From DASXTS01 sp036505275 (GTDB lineage: Bacteria; Actinomycetota; Actinomycetes; Mycobacteriales; Pseudonocardiaceae): a DNA stretch of 6,186 nt. This document shows, piece by piece, positions 1 through 6,036 of this stretch. Location: assembly GCA_036505275.1 (NCBI GenBank), contig DASXTS010000221.1:1-6186 (forward strand). Reading direction: 5' to 3'. Positions within the stretch are counted from its first letter, which is position 1, and every line of letters begins with the position of its first letter. Both the position numbers and the translations under genes were made by a program. The notes beneath the pieces were generated by a model, which was not told where the DNA came from, ran no database searches, and worked only from the letters and a program-made list of their open reading frames with translations.

Positions 1-1
1 G

Positions 2-1495
2 CTGGACCACGTGCCGGTGCTGGCGATCACCGGCATGCAGGAGACGAGCGTGTTGGGCACGGGTTACCAACAGGAGGTCAACCTCGACCGGCTGTACGAG
101 GACGTGTCCGAGTTCGACCAAGTTGTGATGAACCCCGCGCAAATGCCGTCGCTGGTCGACATCGCCGTCCGCACGTCCTACGCCCACCGCGGGGTCGCCC
201 ACCTGACCTTCCCCAACGACGTTCAGGTCGCTCCCGCCGACAAGAATCCCTACCAGTACGTGGCACCGGTCCGGCCGCCCGCGACAGCGCCGGTCTATCT
301 CGCTCCCACGGTCCGCCCGACCGATTCCGACCTGCGCCGGGCGGCCGCGATCCTCAACGCCGGCAGCAAGGTCGCCATCCTCGCCGGCATCGGCGCCCGC
401 GGCGCCGGCGCGATGGTCGAGCAGGCCGCCGACGTCCTGGGCGCGCCGATCATCAAGTCGCTGCTGGGCAAGATGGTCGTCCCCGACGACTCCCCATACA
501 CGACCGGCGGTCTCGGCCTGCTCGGCACGGCACCGAGCGAGGAACTCGTCGAGGACATCGACACCTTGCTCATGCTCGGCACGGACTTCCCATACACGAA
601 GTTCCTGCCCGAGCCCGGCAAGGTGAAGGTTGTCCAGATCGAGATCGACCCGACCCGCGCCGGCACCCGCATCCCGACGGACGTGCCCCTGGTCGGTGAC
701 GTGGGCGCGACACTCGAAGCGCTGCTCCCGCTGCTGCAACGCAAGGACCACAAGCACCTGGAGACCTACCAGGACAAGACGCGAGACTGGAAGGACGCGA
801 TGGCGGCGCTCGAGTCGCCCGACCGCGACCCGATCGCCCCGCAGTACCTCGCCCACCAGCTCGACGTCCTCGCCGCCGACGACGCGGTCCTCACATGCGA
901 CTCCGGCACCATCGCCACCTGGGCCGCCCGGCACTGGCACATCCGCGGCCGGCGCGAGTTCTACCTGTCCGGCAACCTCGCCACCATGGCGCCCGGCCTG
1001 CCGTATGCCCTCGCCATCCAGCACGCCCACCCGGGGCGGCAGGTCATCGCCTACGTCGGCGACGGCGGCTTCGCCATGCTGATGGCCGAGTTCCACACCG
1101 CCACGCGCTACCAGTTGCCGATCAAGGTCGTGATCAACAACAACAACTCGCTCGGGCAGATACTCTGGGAGCAGATGGTGCTCGGCTACCCGGAGCACGG
1201 CGTCCGCTTCGGCGAACCGCTGCCGGACTACGCCGCCTGGGCCCGCGGCTGCGGTGGTTTCGGCGTGCACGTCGACAAGGCCGACCAGGTCGAAGGCGCC
1301 CTACGGGAGGCGTTCGCGTATCCCGGGCCGGCTCTGGTGGACGTGGCTGTCAACCCGGACGAGCCGCCGCTGCCCAGCAAGGTCAGCTACGACCAGGCGA
1401 AGAAGTTCGCCGCGGCGTGGCTGCGCGGCCAGCCGAACAAGGCGTCGATCGCCACCACCCTGTTCCGGGACAAGATCCAGCAGCTGAAGGGATGA
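2..1495 (+). CDS. ThDP-dependent enzyme, pyruvate oxidase/decarboxylase type (5' truncated by window edge)
   Basis: Thiamine-diphosphate enzyme of the pyruvate oxidase/acetolactate synthase superfamily, expected to decarboxylate a 2-oxo acid in the cytoplasm. The frame is open through the left edge; reading from base 2 gives LDHVPVLAITG, an internal motif, so the GTG at 11 is not the true start and I infer that about 90-100 N-terminal residues, including the ThDP-activating glutamate, lie outside. Visible: the rest of the N-terminal PYR domain (GTGYQQEVNLDRLY, about 59-100); a central domain with LLMLGTDFPYTKFLPE (about 569-614), typical of pyruvate oxidase/PoxB-like members; and the C-terminal PP domain with the ThDP/Mg motif, GDGG at 1058-1069 and NNNN at 1136-1147. 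The C-terminal tail (AKKFAAAWLRG onward) resembles actinobacterial PoxB-like proteins. It is first of three packed genes, ending 3 bp before the FAD oxidoreductase. Superfamily is secure; the substrate (pyruvate or another 2-oxo acid) and FAD binding are inferred. Confidence 0.9.
   Translation: MDHVPVLAITGMQETSVLGTGYQQEVNLDRLYEDVSEFDQVVMNPAQMPSLVDIAVRTSYAHRGVAHLTFPNDVQVAPADKNPYQYVAPVRPPATAPVYLAPTVRPTDSDLRRAAAILNAGSKVAILAGIGARGAGAMVEQAADVLGAPIIKSLLGKMVVPDDSPYTTGGLGLLGTAPSEELVEDIDTLLMLGTDFPYTKFLPEPGKVKVVQIEIDPTRAGTRIPTDVPLVGDVGATLEALLPLLQRKDHKHLETYQDKTRDWKDAMAALESPDRDPIAPQYLAHQLDVLAADDAVLTCDSGTIATWAARHWHIRGRREFYLSGNLATMAPGLPYALAIQHAHPGRQVIAYVGDGGFAMLMAEFHTATRYQLPIKVVINNNNSLGQILWEQMVLGYPEHGVRFGEPLPDYAAWARGCGGFGVHVDKADQVEGALREAFAYPGPALVDVAVNPDEPPLPSKVSYDQAKKFAAAWLRGQPNKASIATTLFRDKIQQLKG
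1486..1492 (+). promoter_or_regulatory. Ribosome binding site of the FAD oxidoreductase gene
   Basis: GAAGGGA lies within the last codons of the ThDP gene, six bases before the ATG at 1499. It decides that start over the out-of-phase ATGA at 1492-1495, and its position inside the upstream gene points to co-translation from one mRNA. Confidence 0.6.
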
Positions 1496-1498
1496 CCG

Positions 1499-2770
1499 AT
1501 GGCGGTCATCTCGCTCCCTACCCCGACCGTCCGCCGCGCCGCCCCGGCAGGGGACTATTCAGCCCTCGAGGCCGCCCTGCGCAGGGCGATCCGGGGCGAT
1601 GTGCGTTTCGACGCCGGCAGCCGGGCCACGTACTCCACCGATGCATCCAACTACCGGCAGGTGCCCATCGCGGTGATCTGCCCGGCCGACATCGACGACG
1701 CGGTGGAGGCGGTGCGGGTGTGCCGCGACCACGACGTGCCGGTGCTGTCCCGCGGCGGCGGCACCAGCCTCGGCGGAGAGTGCTGCAATGTCGCCGTCGT
1801 GCTCGACTGGTCGAAGCACGTCCACGGCGTCGAGTCCGTCGATGTCGACGCCCAGACGGCGATCATCCTGCCCGGAACCGTCCTGGACGACGCCAATGCG
1901 GTTCTGACCGAGCACGGCCTGGTCATCGGCCCGAAACCCGCGACCCACTCGCACTGCACCATCGGCGGCATGATCGGCAACAACTCCTGCGGCGCGACGG
2001 CACAATGGAGCGGCACCACCGCGGCCAACGTCGAACGCCTCGAGGTGCTGACCTACGACGGGGTGCGCATGTGGGTCGGTCCCACCTCCGACGAGGAGTT
2101 CGCGCGGATCCAGGCGGAGGGCGGCCGCAAGGCGGAGATCTACCATGCGCTACGGAACCTACGGGAGAAGTACCTGGAGCAGATCACCACCCGATTCCCG
2201 GACATCCCGCGCCGCATCTCCGGCTACAACCTGCCCGAACTCACCGACGACAACGGCTTCAACGTGGCCCGCGCCCTGGTCGGCACCGAGTCGACCTGCG
2301 TGACCGTGCTGCGCGCCGAGCTTCGTCTCCTGCGGCAGCCGAAGAAGCAGATCACCGTCGTACTGGGCTATCCCGACGTCGGCGCCGCCGGTGACGCCGC
2401 CCCGATAGTCGCCGCGCACTCGCCGATCCAGCTCGAGGGCCTCGACGACAAGATGCTGCGCTATGAGCGCGAGGAACGTCGACCCACCCACGTGCTCGAC
2501 GCGCTGCCGGACGGCAACGCCTGGCTGATGGCGGAGCTCGGCGGCGACAGTGACGACGAGGTCCGGGCCAAGGCGCAACGGTTGGTCGATGACGTCGCCG
2601 ACGGCAATGCCGTGATCCTTGACGACGACGAGCAGCGCGGCCGCCTGATCGCCGTTCGGGAGGCGGCGCTGGCCACCACCGCCCGAATCCCGAACGGCCG
2701 GACGCGTGGCCTGGCTGGGAGGACTCCGCCGTCGATCCTGAGCAGCTTGGCGACTACCTGCGCGCACTGA
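1499..2770 (+). CDS. N-terminal flavoprotein portion of the FAD/Fe-S oxidoreductase, as it reads
   Basis: 423 codons, of which about the first 400 are genuine. The ATG at 1499 is preceded by a purine-rich ribosome site, GAAGGGA (1486-1492), six bases away and overlapping the end of the previous gene, which supports this start. The FAD-binding PCMH-type domain covers roughly residues 20-280: SRGGGTSLGGECCN (about residues 84-97) is the pyrophosphate-binding loop, GMIGNNSCGA (about 157-166) a second FAD contact, and GTESTCV (about 262-268) closes the domain. The start of the FAD-linked oxidase C-terminal domain follows (IQLEGLDDKML; IAVREAALATTARIP). The last 23 or so residues, after ARIPNG, are out-of-frame translation ending at a chance TGA (2768-2770). 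On its own it lacks the remainder of the substrate/FAD cap and all iron-sulfur sites, so it should not be active. Confidence 0.8.
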   Translation: MAVISLPTPTVRRAAPAGDYSALEAALRRAIRGDVRFDAGSRATYSTDASNYRQVPIAVICPADIDDAVEAVRVCRDHDVPVLSRGGGTSLGGECCNVAVVLDWSKHVHGVESVDVDAQTAIILPGTVLDDANAVLTEHGLVIGPKPATHSHCTIGGMIGNNSCGATAQWSGTTAANVERLEVLTYDGVRMWVGPTSDEEFARIQAEGGRKAEIYHALRNLREKYLEQITTRFPDIPRRISGYNLPELTDDNGFNVARALVGTESTCVTVLRAELRLLRQPKKQITVVLGYPDVGAAGDAAPIVAAHSPIQLEGLDDKMLRYEREERRPTHVLDALPDGNAWLMAELGGDSDDEVRAKAQRLVDDVADGNAVILDDDEQRGRLIAVREAALATTARIPNGRTRGLAGRTPPSILSSLATTCAH

Positions 2771-4236
2771 GTGACCTACTCGAGGAGTACGGCTACGGCG
2801 CGACCAGCCTCTATGGGCACTTCGGGCACGGCTGCGTGCACTGCAGCATCCCGTTCGACCTGACCAGTGCCCTGGGGATCGCCAGGTATCGCGACTTCGT
2901 CCAGCGTGCCGCCCGGCTCTGCGTCGCACACCGCGGGTCGTTGTCCGGTGAGCACGGTGACGGCCAGGCCCGCGGCGAGCTCCTCGGCATCATGTACGGC
3001 GACGAGATCATTCATGCGTTCGAGGAGTTCAAGGCAATCTTCGACCCGGGCAACCGGATGAACCCTGGCAAGGTCGTCCACCCCAACCCGCTGGACTCGG
3101 ATCTACGCCTCGGCTCCGACTACGCCCCGGCCCAGCCGGCCACGCACTTCCGCTACCGCGACGACGACGGCGCCTTCTCCCGTGCCGCCCTGCGCTGCGC
3201 CGGCGTCGGGGAATGCCGTCGCTTGGAACCCGGCGGCGGGGTGATGTGCCCGAGCTACCAGGTGACCCGGGAAGAGGAACACTCCACCCGCGGTCGGGCG
3301 CGGATCCTGTTCGAGATGATCAACGGCGGCGTCATCACCGACGGCTGGCGCAAACGCCTCGCCGGCGTGGACCCGCAGCGCAACGTGCCGAAGTTCGCGC
3401 CCGCCCGGATCGACCGGTGGCTACGTAAGCGGCCACCCGCCGGAAGCGGGGAACGCGGCAAGGTGCTGCTGTTCCCCGACACGTTCACCACCGCGTTCGC
3501 CCCCGGCATCGCCGCCGCCGCGGTCGGTGTGCTCGAGGCCGCCGGATTCGAGGTCGTCGTCCCACCCAAGACCGTCTGCTGCGGCCTGACCTGGATCTCC
3601 ACCGGCCAGCTCGACACCGCGAAACGGGTGCTGCGCCGCACCGTCGACACCGTGGCACCGTACATCAGAGAGGGCCTGCCGATGGTCGGCCTGGAACCGT
3701 CCTGCACGGCCGTGTTCCGCTCCGACCTCGGTGAACTGTTCGGCCGCAACCAGGACGCCGAGCGCCTCGCACGGCAGACGCACACCCTCGCCGAGCTCCT
3801 GGTCGGCCGGGCGCCCGACTTCCGGCCCCAGCTGCCCGGCAAGCCGGTCAAGGCGATCGTCCAGCGACACTGTCACCACCACGCCGTGCTCGGCTTCGGG
3901 CCCGACCAGAAGATCATGGACGCCGTTGGACTGCAGGCCGAGAGTCTGCGGTCGGGCTGCTGCGGCCTTGCCGGCAACTTCGGCATGACACCCGAGCACC
4001 GCGCCGTCTCCCTGGCCTGCGCCGAACAGGCCCTGCTGCCCGCGGTCCGAGACGCGGACCCCGCAACGGTGGTGCTCGCGGACGGCTTCTCCTGCCGCAC
4101 CCAGATCGAAGAAGCCGACACCGGCCGCCGCGCCGTCCACCTCGCCGAGGTCCTCAACGCCGCCGTCCGGGGCACCCGGCTCGGCGAGCACCCTGAACGG
4201 CAACTGTCCCACCGGCCGGGCCACCGTGTCCGCTGA
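2698..4236 (+). CDS. C-terminal portion of the FAD/Fe-S oxidoreductase: FAD cap, one Fe-S motif, CCG domain
   Basis: About 512 codons with no acceptable start of their own. The first ATG/GTG in frame is the GTG at 2836, inside the conserved YGHFGHGCVHCSIPFDL motif, so this is a continuation, not an independent gene. In order: the end of the FAD-linked oxidase domain (GSLSGEHGDGQARGELLG; FDPGNRMNPGKVV, about 3040-3078); an iron-sulfur motif with cysteines at codons 3196, 3214 and 3247 (CAGVGEC then MCPSYQVTREE); then the CCG domain with its two signatures, CCGLTWISTG (3577 on) and CCGLAGNFG (3958 on), plus GLEPSCTAVF and HCHHHAVLGFG. Between TDGWR and LAGVDPQRNVP (about 3349-3367) the usual second cluster, CxxCxxCxxxCP, and its flanks are absent, although the frame is kept. 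The C-terminal tail overlaps the next gene's start. Confidence 0.8.
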   Translation, partial: PDAWPGWEDSAVDPEQLGDYLRALSDLLEEYGYGATSLYGHFGHGCVHCSIPFDLTSALGIARYRDFVQRAARLCVAHRGSLSGEHGDGQARGELLGIMYGDEIIHAFEEFKAIFDPGNRMNPGKVVHPNPLDSDLRLGSDYAPAQPATHFRYRDDDGAFSRAALRCAGVGECRRLEPGGGVMCPSYQVTREEEHSTRGRARILFEMINGGVITDGWRKRLAGVDPQRNVPKFAPARIDRWLRKRPPAGSGERGKVLLFPDTFTTAFAPGIAAAAVGVLEAAGFEVVVPPKTVCCGLTWISTGQLDTAKRVLRRTVDTVAPYIREGLPMVGLEPSCTAVFRSDLGELFGRNQDAERLARQTHTLAELLVGRAPDFRPQLPGKPVKAIVQRHCHHHAVLGFGPDQKIMDAVGLQAESLRSGCCGLAGNFGMTPEHRAVSLACAEQALLPAVRDADPATVVLADGFSCRTQIEEADTGRRAVHLAEVLNAAVRGTRLGEHPERQLSHRPGHRVR

Positions 4237-5323
4237 AGTCCGGTCCGTCGAGTGGAGCGCCTACCGCGTGCCGACCGATAGGCCGGAAGCTGACGGCACC
4301 TTCGCGTGGGACGCCACCACCATCGTCGTCGTCCACGTCCACGCCGCGGACGCGGTTGGACTGGGCTGGACGTATGCGCCGGCGGCGGCCGGGCACCTGA
4401 TCGGCGAGATGCTCTCCGACGTGATCGTCGGACGGCCGGCGTTCGATGTGCCCGGTGCGAACGCCGCAATGAGCAGGGCCGTGCGCAACGCCGGCCGCGC
4501 CGGCGTCGCCGCCACCGCGATCTCCGCCGTCGACGTCGCCCTCTGGGACCTCAAGGCCCGAATGCTCGGCGTACGGCTGGCGCGGCTGCTCGGCGCCGCC
4601 CGAGACACGGTACCGATCTACGGCAGCGGAGGCTTCACCACGTACACCGACGATCAGCTTGCCGAGCAGCTCGCCGGCTGGGTCCACGACCAGGGCATTC
4701 CCCGCGTCAAAATCAAGATCGGTGAATCTTGGGGAACCGAGGAGGTCCGCGACCTTGCCCGGATCCGGCAGGCCCGCGCAGTCATCGGAGCCGACGCCGA
4801 TCTCTACGTCGACGCCAACGGCGGCTACACCGCCGCCCAGGCGATCCGCCTTGCTCACGCGGCCACCGATCACAACGTCATCTGGTTCGAAGAACCGGTC
4901 TCCTCCGACGACATCGACGGGCTCGGCCGGGTCCGGGACGCCGTGAGCGCCGACGTCGCTGCCGGCGAGTACGGCTACGACCTGCCGTACTTCTCCCGCA
5001 TGGTCGGCGCCGTGGACTGCCTGCAGGCCGACATCTCCCGCTGCGGCGGCATCACCGAATGGCAACGCGTCACGGCGCTCGCCGCGGGCCACAACGTCGA
5101 TGTCTCCGGGCACTGCGCGCCGCAGCTGCACGTCGACGCCGCGCTCGCCACACCGAACCTGCGCCACCTCGAGTGGTTCCATGACCACACCCGTATCGAA
5201 TCGATGCTGTTCGACGGCATCACACGGTCCGAATCCGGCGGGCTGCTGCACCCCGACATGTCCACCCCCGGGCACGGCCTCACCTTCAAAGCCGTGGACG
5301 CCGAGCGGTACCGGATCGCGTAG
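4226..5323 (+). CDS. Enolase superfamily enzyme, mandelate racemase subgroup (acid-sugar dehydratase/racemase-like)
   Basis: 365 residues, normal for the family. These cytoplasmic enzymes take the alpha-proton from a carboxylate using Mg2+, then racemise, dehydrate or cycloisomerise. The N-terminal capping domain spans about residues 1-125 (VPTDRPEADGTFAWDATT), followed by the TIM barrel. All expected catalytic positions are visible: KIK at 162-164 (the KxK base motif), metal ligands D196 (VDANGGY), E222 (WFEEPV) and E248 (AAGEYGYD), the His-Asp dyad D269 (QADISRCGG) and H296 (SGHCAPQLH), and E316 (HLEWF). From memory, the spacing of metal ligands and dyad is within a residue of mandelate racemase itself (D195/E221/E247/D270/H297/E317). 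The GTG start at 4226 overlaps the upstream gene by 11 bp and has no clear Shine-Dalgarno, suggesting translational coupling; the N-terminal fit supports it. Subgroup is confident. Substrate is unknown: acid-sugar dehydratase, galactarolactone cycloisomerase-like and racemase roles all remain possible. Confidence 0.9.
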   Translation: MSAEVRSVEWSAYRVPTDRPEADGTFAWDATTIVVVHVHAADAVGLGWTYAPAAAGHLIGEMLSDVIVGRPAFDVPGANAAMSRAVRNAGRAGVAATAISAVDVALWDLKARMLGVRLARLLGAARDTVPIYGSGGFTTYTDDQLAEQLAGWVHDQGIPRVKIKIGESWGTEEVRDLARIRQARAVIGADADLYVDANGGYTAAQAIRLAHAATDHNVIWFEEPVSSDDIDGLGRVRDAVSADVAAGEYGYDLPYFSRMVGAVDCLQADISRCGGITEWQRVTALAAGHNVDVSGHCAPQLHVDAALATPNLRHLEWFHDHTRIESMLFDGITRSESGGLLHPDMSTPGHGLTFKAVDAERYRIA

Positions 5324-5439
5324 TGATCGGCACCCGCTGTCGCGCCGAACGTAGCCCGCTCACGCAGCCCGGCAAGGCCGTACCGGTCGCGCGCCGTCGT
5401 CCCGCACCGTCACCCGTACCCGGTGCGGTTCTCCGGTGA
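5324..5439. other. Stretch without a recognisable gene between the enolase-family gene and the AbiEii remnant
   Basis: No frame here gives a recognisable protein. The plus frame that later holds the AbiEii C-terminal end is open from about 5327 and includes PYPVRFSGDR, which might be decayed AbiEii sequence, but I cannot support that. No hairpin with a T-run follows the operon's stop codon. Confidence 0.4.
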
Positions 5440-5845
5440 CCGGACGACGGCCTCGGTCGCGTCGACCGCGTGCCGCCGGTACAGATGGACATCGGACCGG
5501 TCTTGCACGCCAATGACGTCATGGCCGGGAAGATGGACGCGCTGTACAACCGGGCCGCCGCCCGTGACGTCCTCGACATCGACGCCGCGATCACCAGCGG
5601 CCTACACCCTCGATCACCTTTGTCAACTGGCTCATGAGGCCGACGCCGGCTTCGACCGGCAGCTCTTCGCGGCGGTGCTCGGTCGCATCGACCGCCTCGA
5701 CGACGAGGACTTCACCGAGTACAACGTCAGCCTGGAGCACGTGATCGCGCTGCGTCAGCGGGTCAAAGACTGGCGCACCAGCCTCGCGGCATGTTCTGGA
5801 AAGAATCAAGGTCGTGACCCGCGTCTCCGCTGGTCACGACCTTGA
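5440..5845 (+). pseudogene. AbiEii/AbiGii-type nucleotidyltransferase toxin, C-terminal remnant with frameshift
   Basis: Only the C-terminal part of an AbiEii-type (DUF1814) protein can be read. In the frame of 5440 there is VPPVQMDIGPVLHANDVMAG, followed by KMDALYNRAAARDVLDIDAA, the family's GPVL..DDV..KM.AL..RA..RD..D motif. After ITSG (about 5601) it continues in the frame of 5603 as YTLDHLCQLAHEADAGFDRQ, ending near VKDWRTSLAA (about 5795). Intact relatives read SGRYT here, so two bases were probably lost, or one gained. An in-frame TGA lies at 5437-5439, and the N-terminal nucleotidyltransferase core (the GS...DxD region) is absent. Readthrough past about 5795 runs into a hairpin and stops at 5845. 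In AbiE systems the toxin pairs with an AbiEi antitoxin; none is visible. It is non-functional as it stands. Family assignment rests on motif memory. Confidence 0.7.
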
Positions 5846-5846
5846 T
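5805..5846 (-). terminator. Perfect 15-bp hairpin, probable terminator downstream of the minus-strand tRNA-like gene
   Basis: The arms ATCAAGGTCGTGACC (5805-5819) and GGTCACGACCTTGAT (5832-5846) are exact reverse complements separated by 12 bases. In minus-strand RNA the loop can add GCG/CGC pairs closed by a GAGA (GNRA-type) tetraloop, after one A-G mismatch. It begins 7 bases beyond the tRNA-like 3' end, and TCTTTCC follows it on the minus strand, a weak U-rich tract. Together these fit an intrinsic terminator for that transcript. Alternatives are a dispersed palindromic repeat or a protein-binding site. Confidence 0.6.
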
Positions 5847-5853
5847 CTCGAAG

Positions 5854-5946
5854 CACGCCCGAAGGGACTCGAACCCCTAACCTTCTGATCCGCAGTCCGA
5901 ACCGGACATATGCTCTCTACTCTCCGCAATTAGTCACTCCGGGCGT
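5854..5946 (-). tRNA. tRNA-Arg-like sequence with abnormal 5'/middle portion (unusual tRNA, pseudo-tRNA or att remnant)
   Basis: The 3' half is clearly tRNA. On the minus strand it shows a T arm, AGGGG-TTCGAGT-CCCTT, the acceptor strand CGGGCGT plus discriminator G, and no encoded CCA. A perfect 7-bp acceptor partner, ACGCCCG, lies at 5940-5946, giving 93 nt in all. The 3' part from CTGCGGATCAGAAGG onward resembles actinobacterial tRNA-Arg, whose usual anticodon is ACG; here the loop CTGCGGA would give GCG (still arginine, CGC codon). The anticodon stem TCGGA/TCAGA has one mismatch, the D arm is not clean, and about 17 nt more than a standard class I tRNA sit between acceptor and anticodon, including a GTCCG-GTT-CGGAC palindrome. 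It may be a diverged tRNA on an integrative element, a pseudogene, or an attachment-site remnant. No CDS overlaps it. Confidence 0.5.
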
Positions 5947-5995
5947 ATCGCTTCACGACTGTTCGTGCTGTTCGGTGTTGGGTTGTTATGGCTGG
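5947..5995. other. Intergenic stretch upstream of the tRNA-like sequence
   Basis: The bases are noticeably less GC-rich than their surroundings. A short inverted repeat, CACGA (5954-5958) and TCGTG (5963-5967), lies just upstream of the tRNA-like 5' end on the minus strand. A tRNA promoter would be expected in or near this region, but I see no convincing -10/-35 pair. Confidence 0.3.
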
Positions 5996-6036
5996 TCAGC
6001 GGCTTGGAGCGGTCTCGGGGAGCCTGCCAATGAAGG

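Larger units (their letters stand above)
1499..4236 (+). pseudogene. FAD/4Fe-4S oxidoreductase (GlcD-GlcF fusion, D-lactate dehydrogenase-like), frameshifted
   Basis: One gene read in two frames. The family joins a GlcD-like FAD flavoprotein to a GlcF-like iron-sulfur/CCG module and oxidises 2-hydroxy acids such as D-lactate or glycolate, passing electrons to the membrane chain. The flavoprotein half reads in the frame of 1499 as far as ARIPNG (about 2698). The continuation, PDAWPGWEDSAVDPEQLGDY, is in the frame of 2698, one base back, and runs unbroken to the TGA at 4234-4236. This equals loss of one base at about 2690-2700, most simply one C of a GGCCCGG run. The joined product would be about 912 residues, shorter than the 950-1,000 or so I recall for this family; the difference fits a missing segment near 3349-3367. 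It lies between the ThDP enzyme (3 bp gap) and the enolase-family gene (11 bp overlap). It could be a true pseudogene or a sequencing error; the family call is strong. Confidence 0.85.

Noticed and set aside
1492..1495. ATGA overlap as a possible start of the second gene
   Set aside because: The ATG at 1492 leads into the Arg/Pro-rich shadow frame. The conserved FAD domain is in the frame of the ATG at 1499.
895..2394. 499-codon plus-strand open frame spanning the ThDP and FAD genes
   Set aside because: Its translation is Arg/Pro-rich and without motifs, and it is out of phase with two well-conserved enzymes.
2685..2705. Programmed -1 frameshift joining the two halves
   Set aside because: There is no slippery heptamer and no clear downstream stimulatory structure, and I know of no recoding in this family. 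An indel is simpler.
2836..4236. Independent gene starting at GTG 2836
   Set aside because: The GTG encodes the valine inside GHGCVHCSIPFDL, a conserved part of the FAD domain, so it is internal to the disrupted gene.
4154..5275. Long minus-strand open frame of 373 codons opposite the enolase-family gene
   Set aside because: It mirrors a gene with complete catalytic motifs. Its translation is low-complexity Gly/Val/Asp-rich with no family motif, as expected of antisense frames in very GC-rich DNA.
5324..5440. Terminator just after the three-gene operon
   Set aside because: The sequence is GC-rich, but I found no convincing stem-loop followed by a T-run.
5854..5898. Simple attachment site: only the 3' half of a tRNA left by an integrated element
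   Set aside because: Not accepted as the main reading, because the matching 7-base acceptor strand at 5940-5946 is present and no integrase or second copy is visible in the window.
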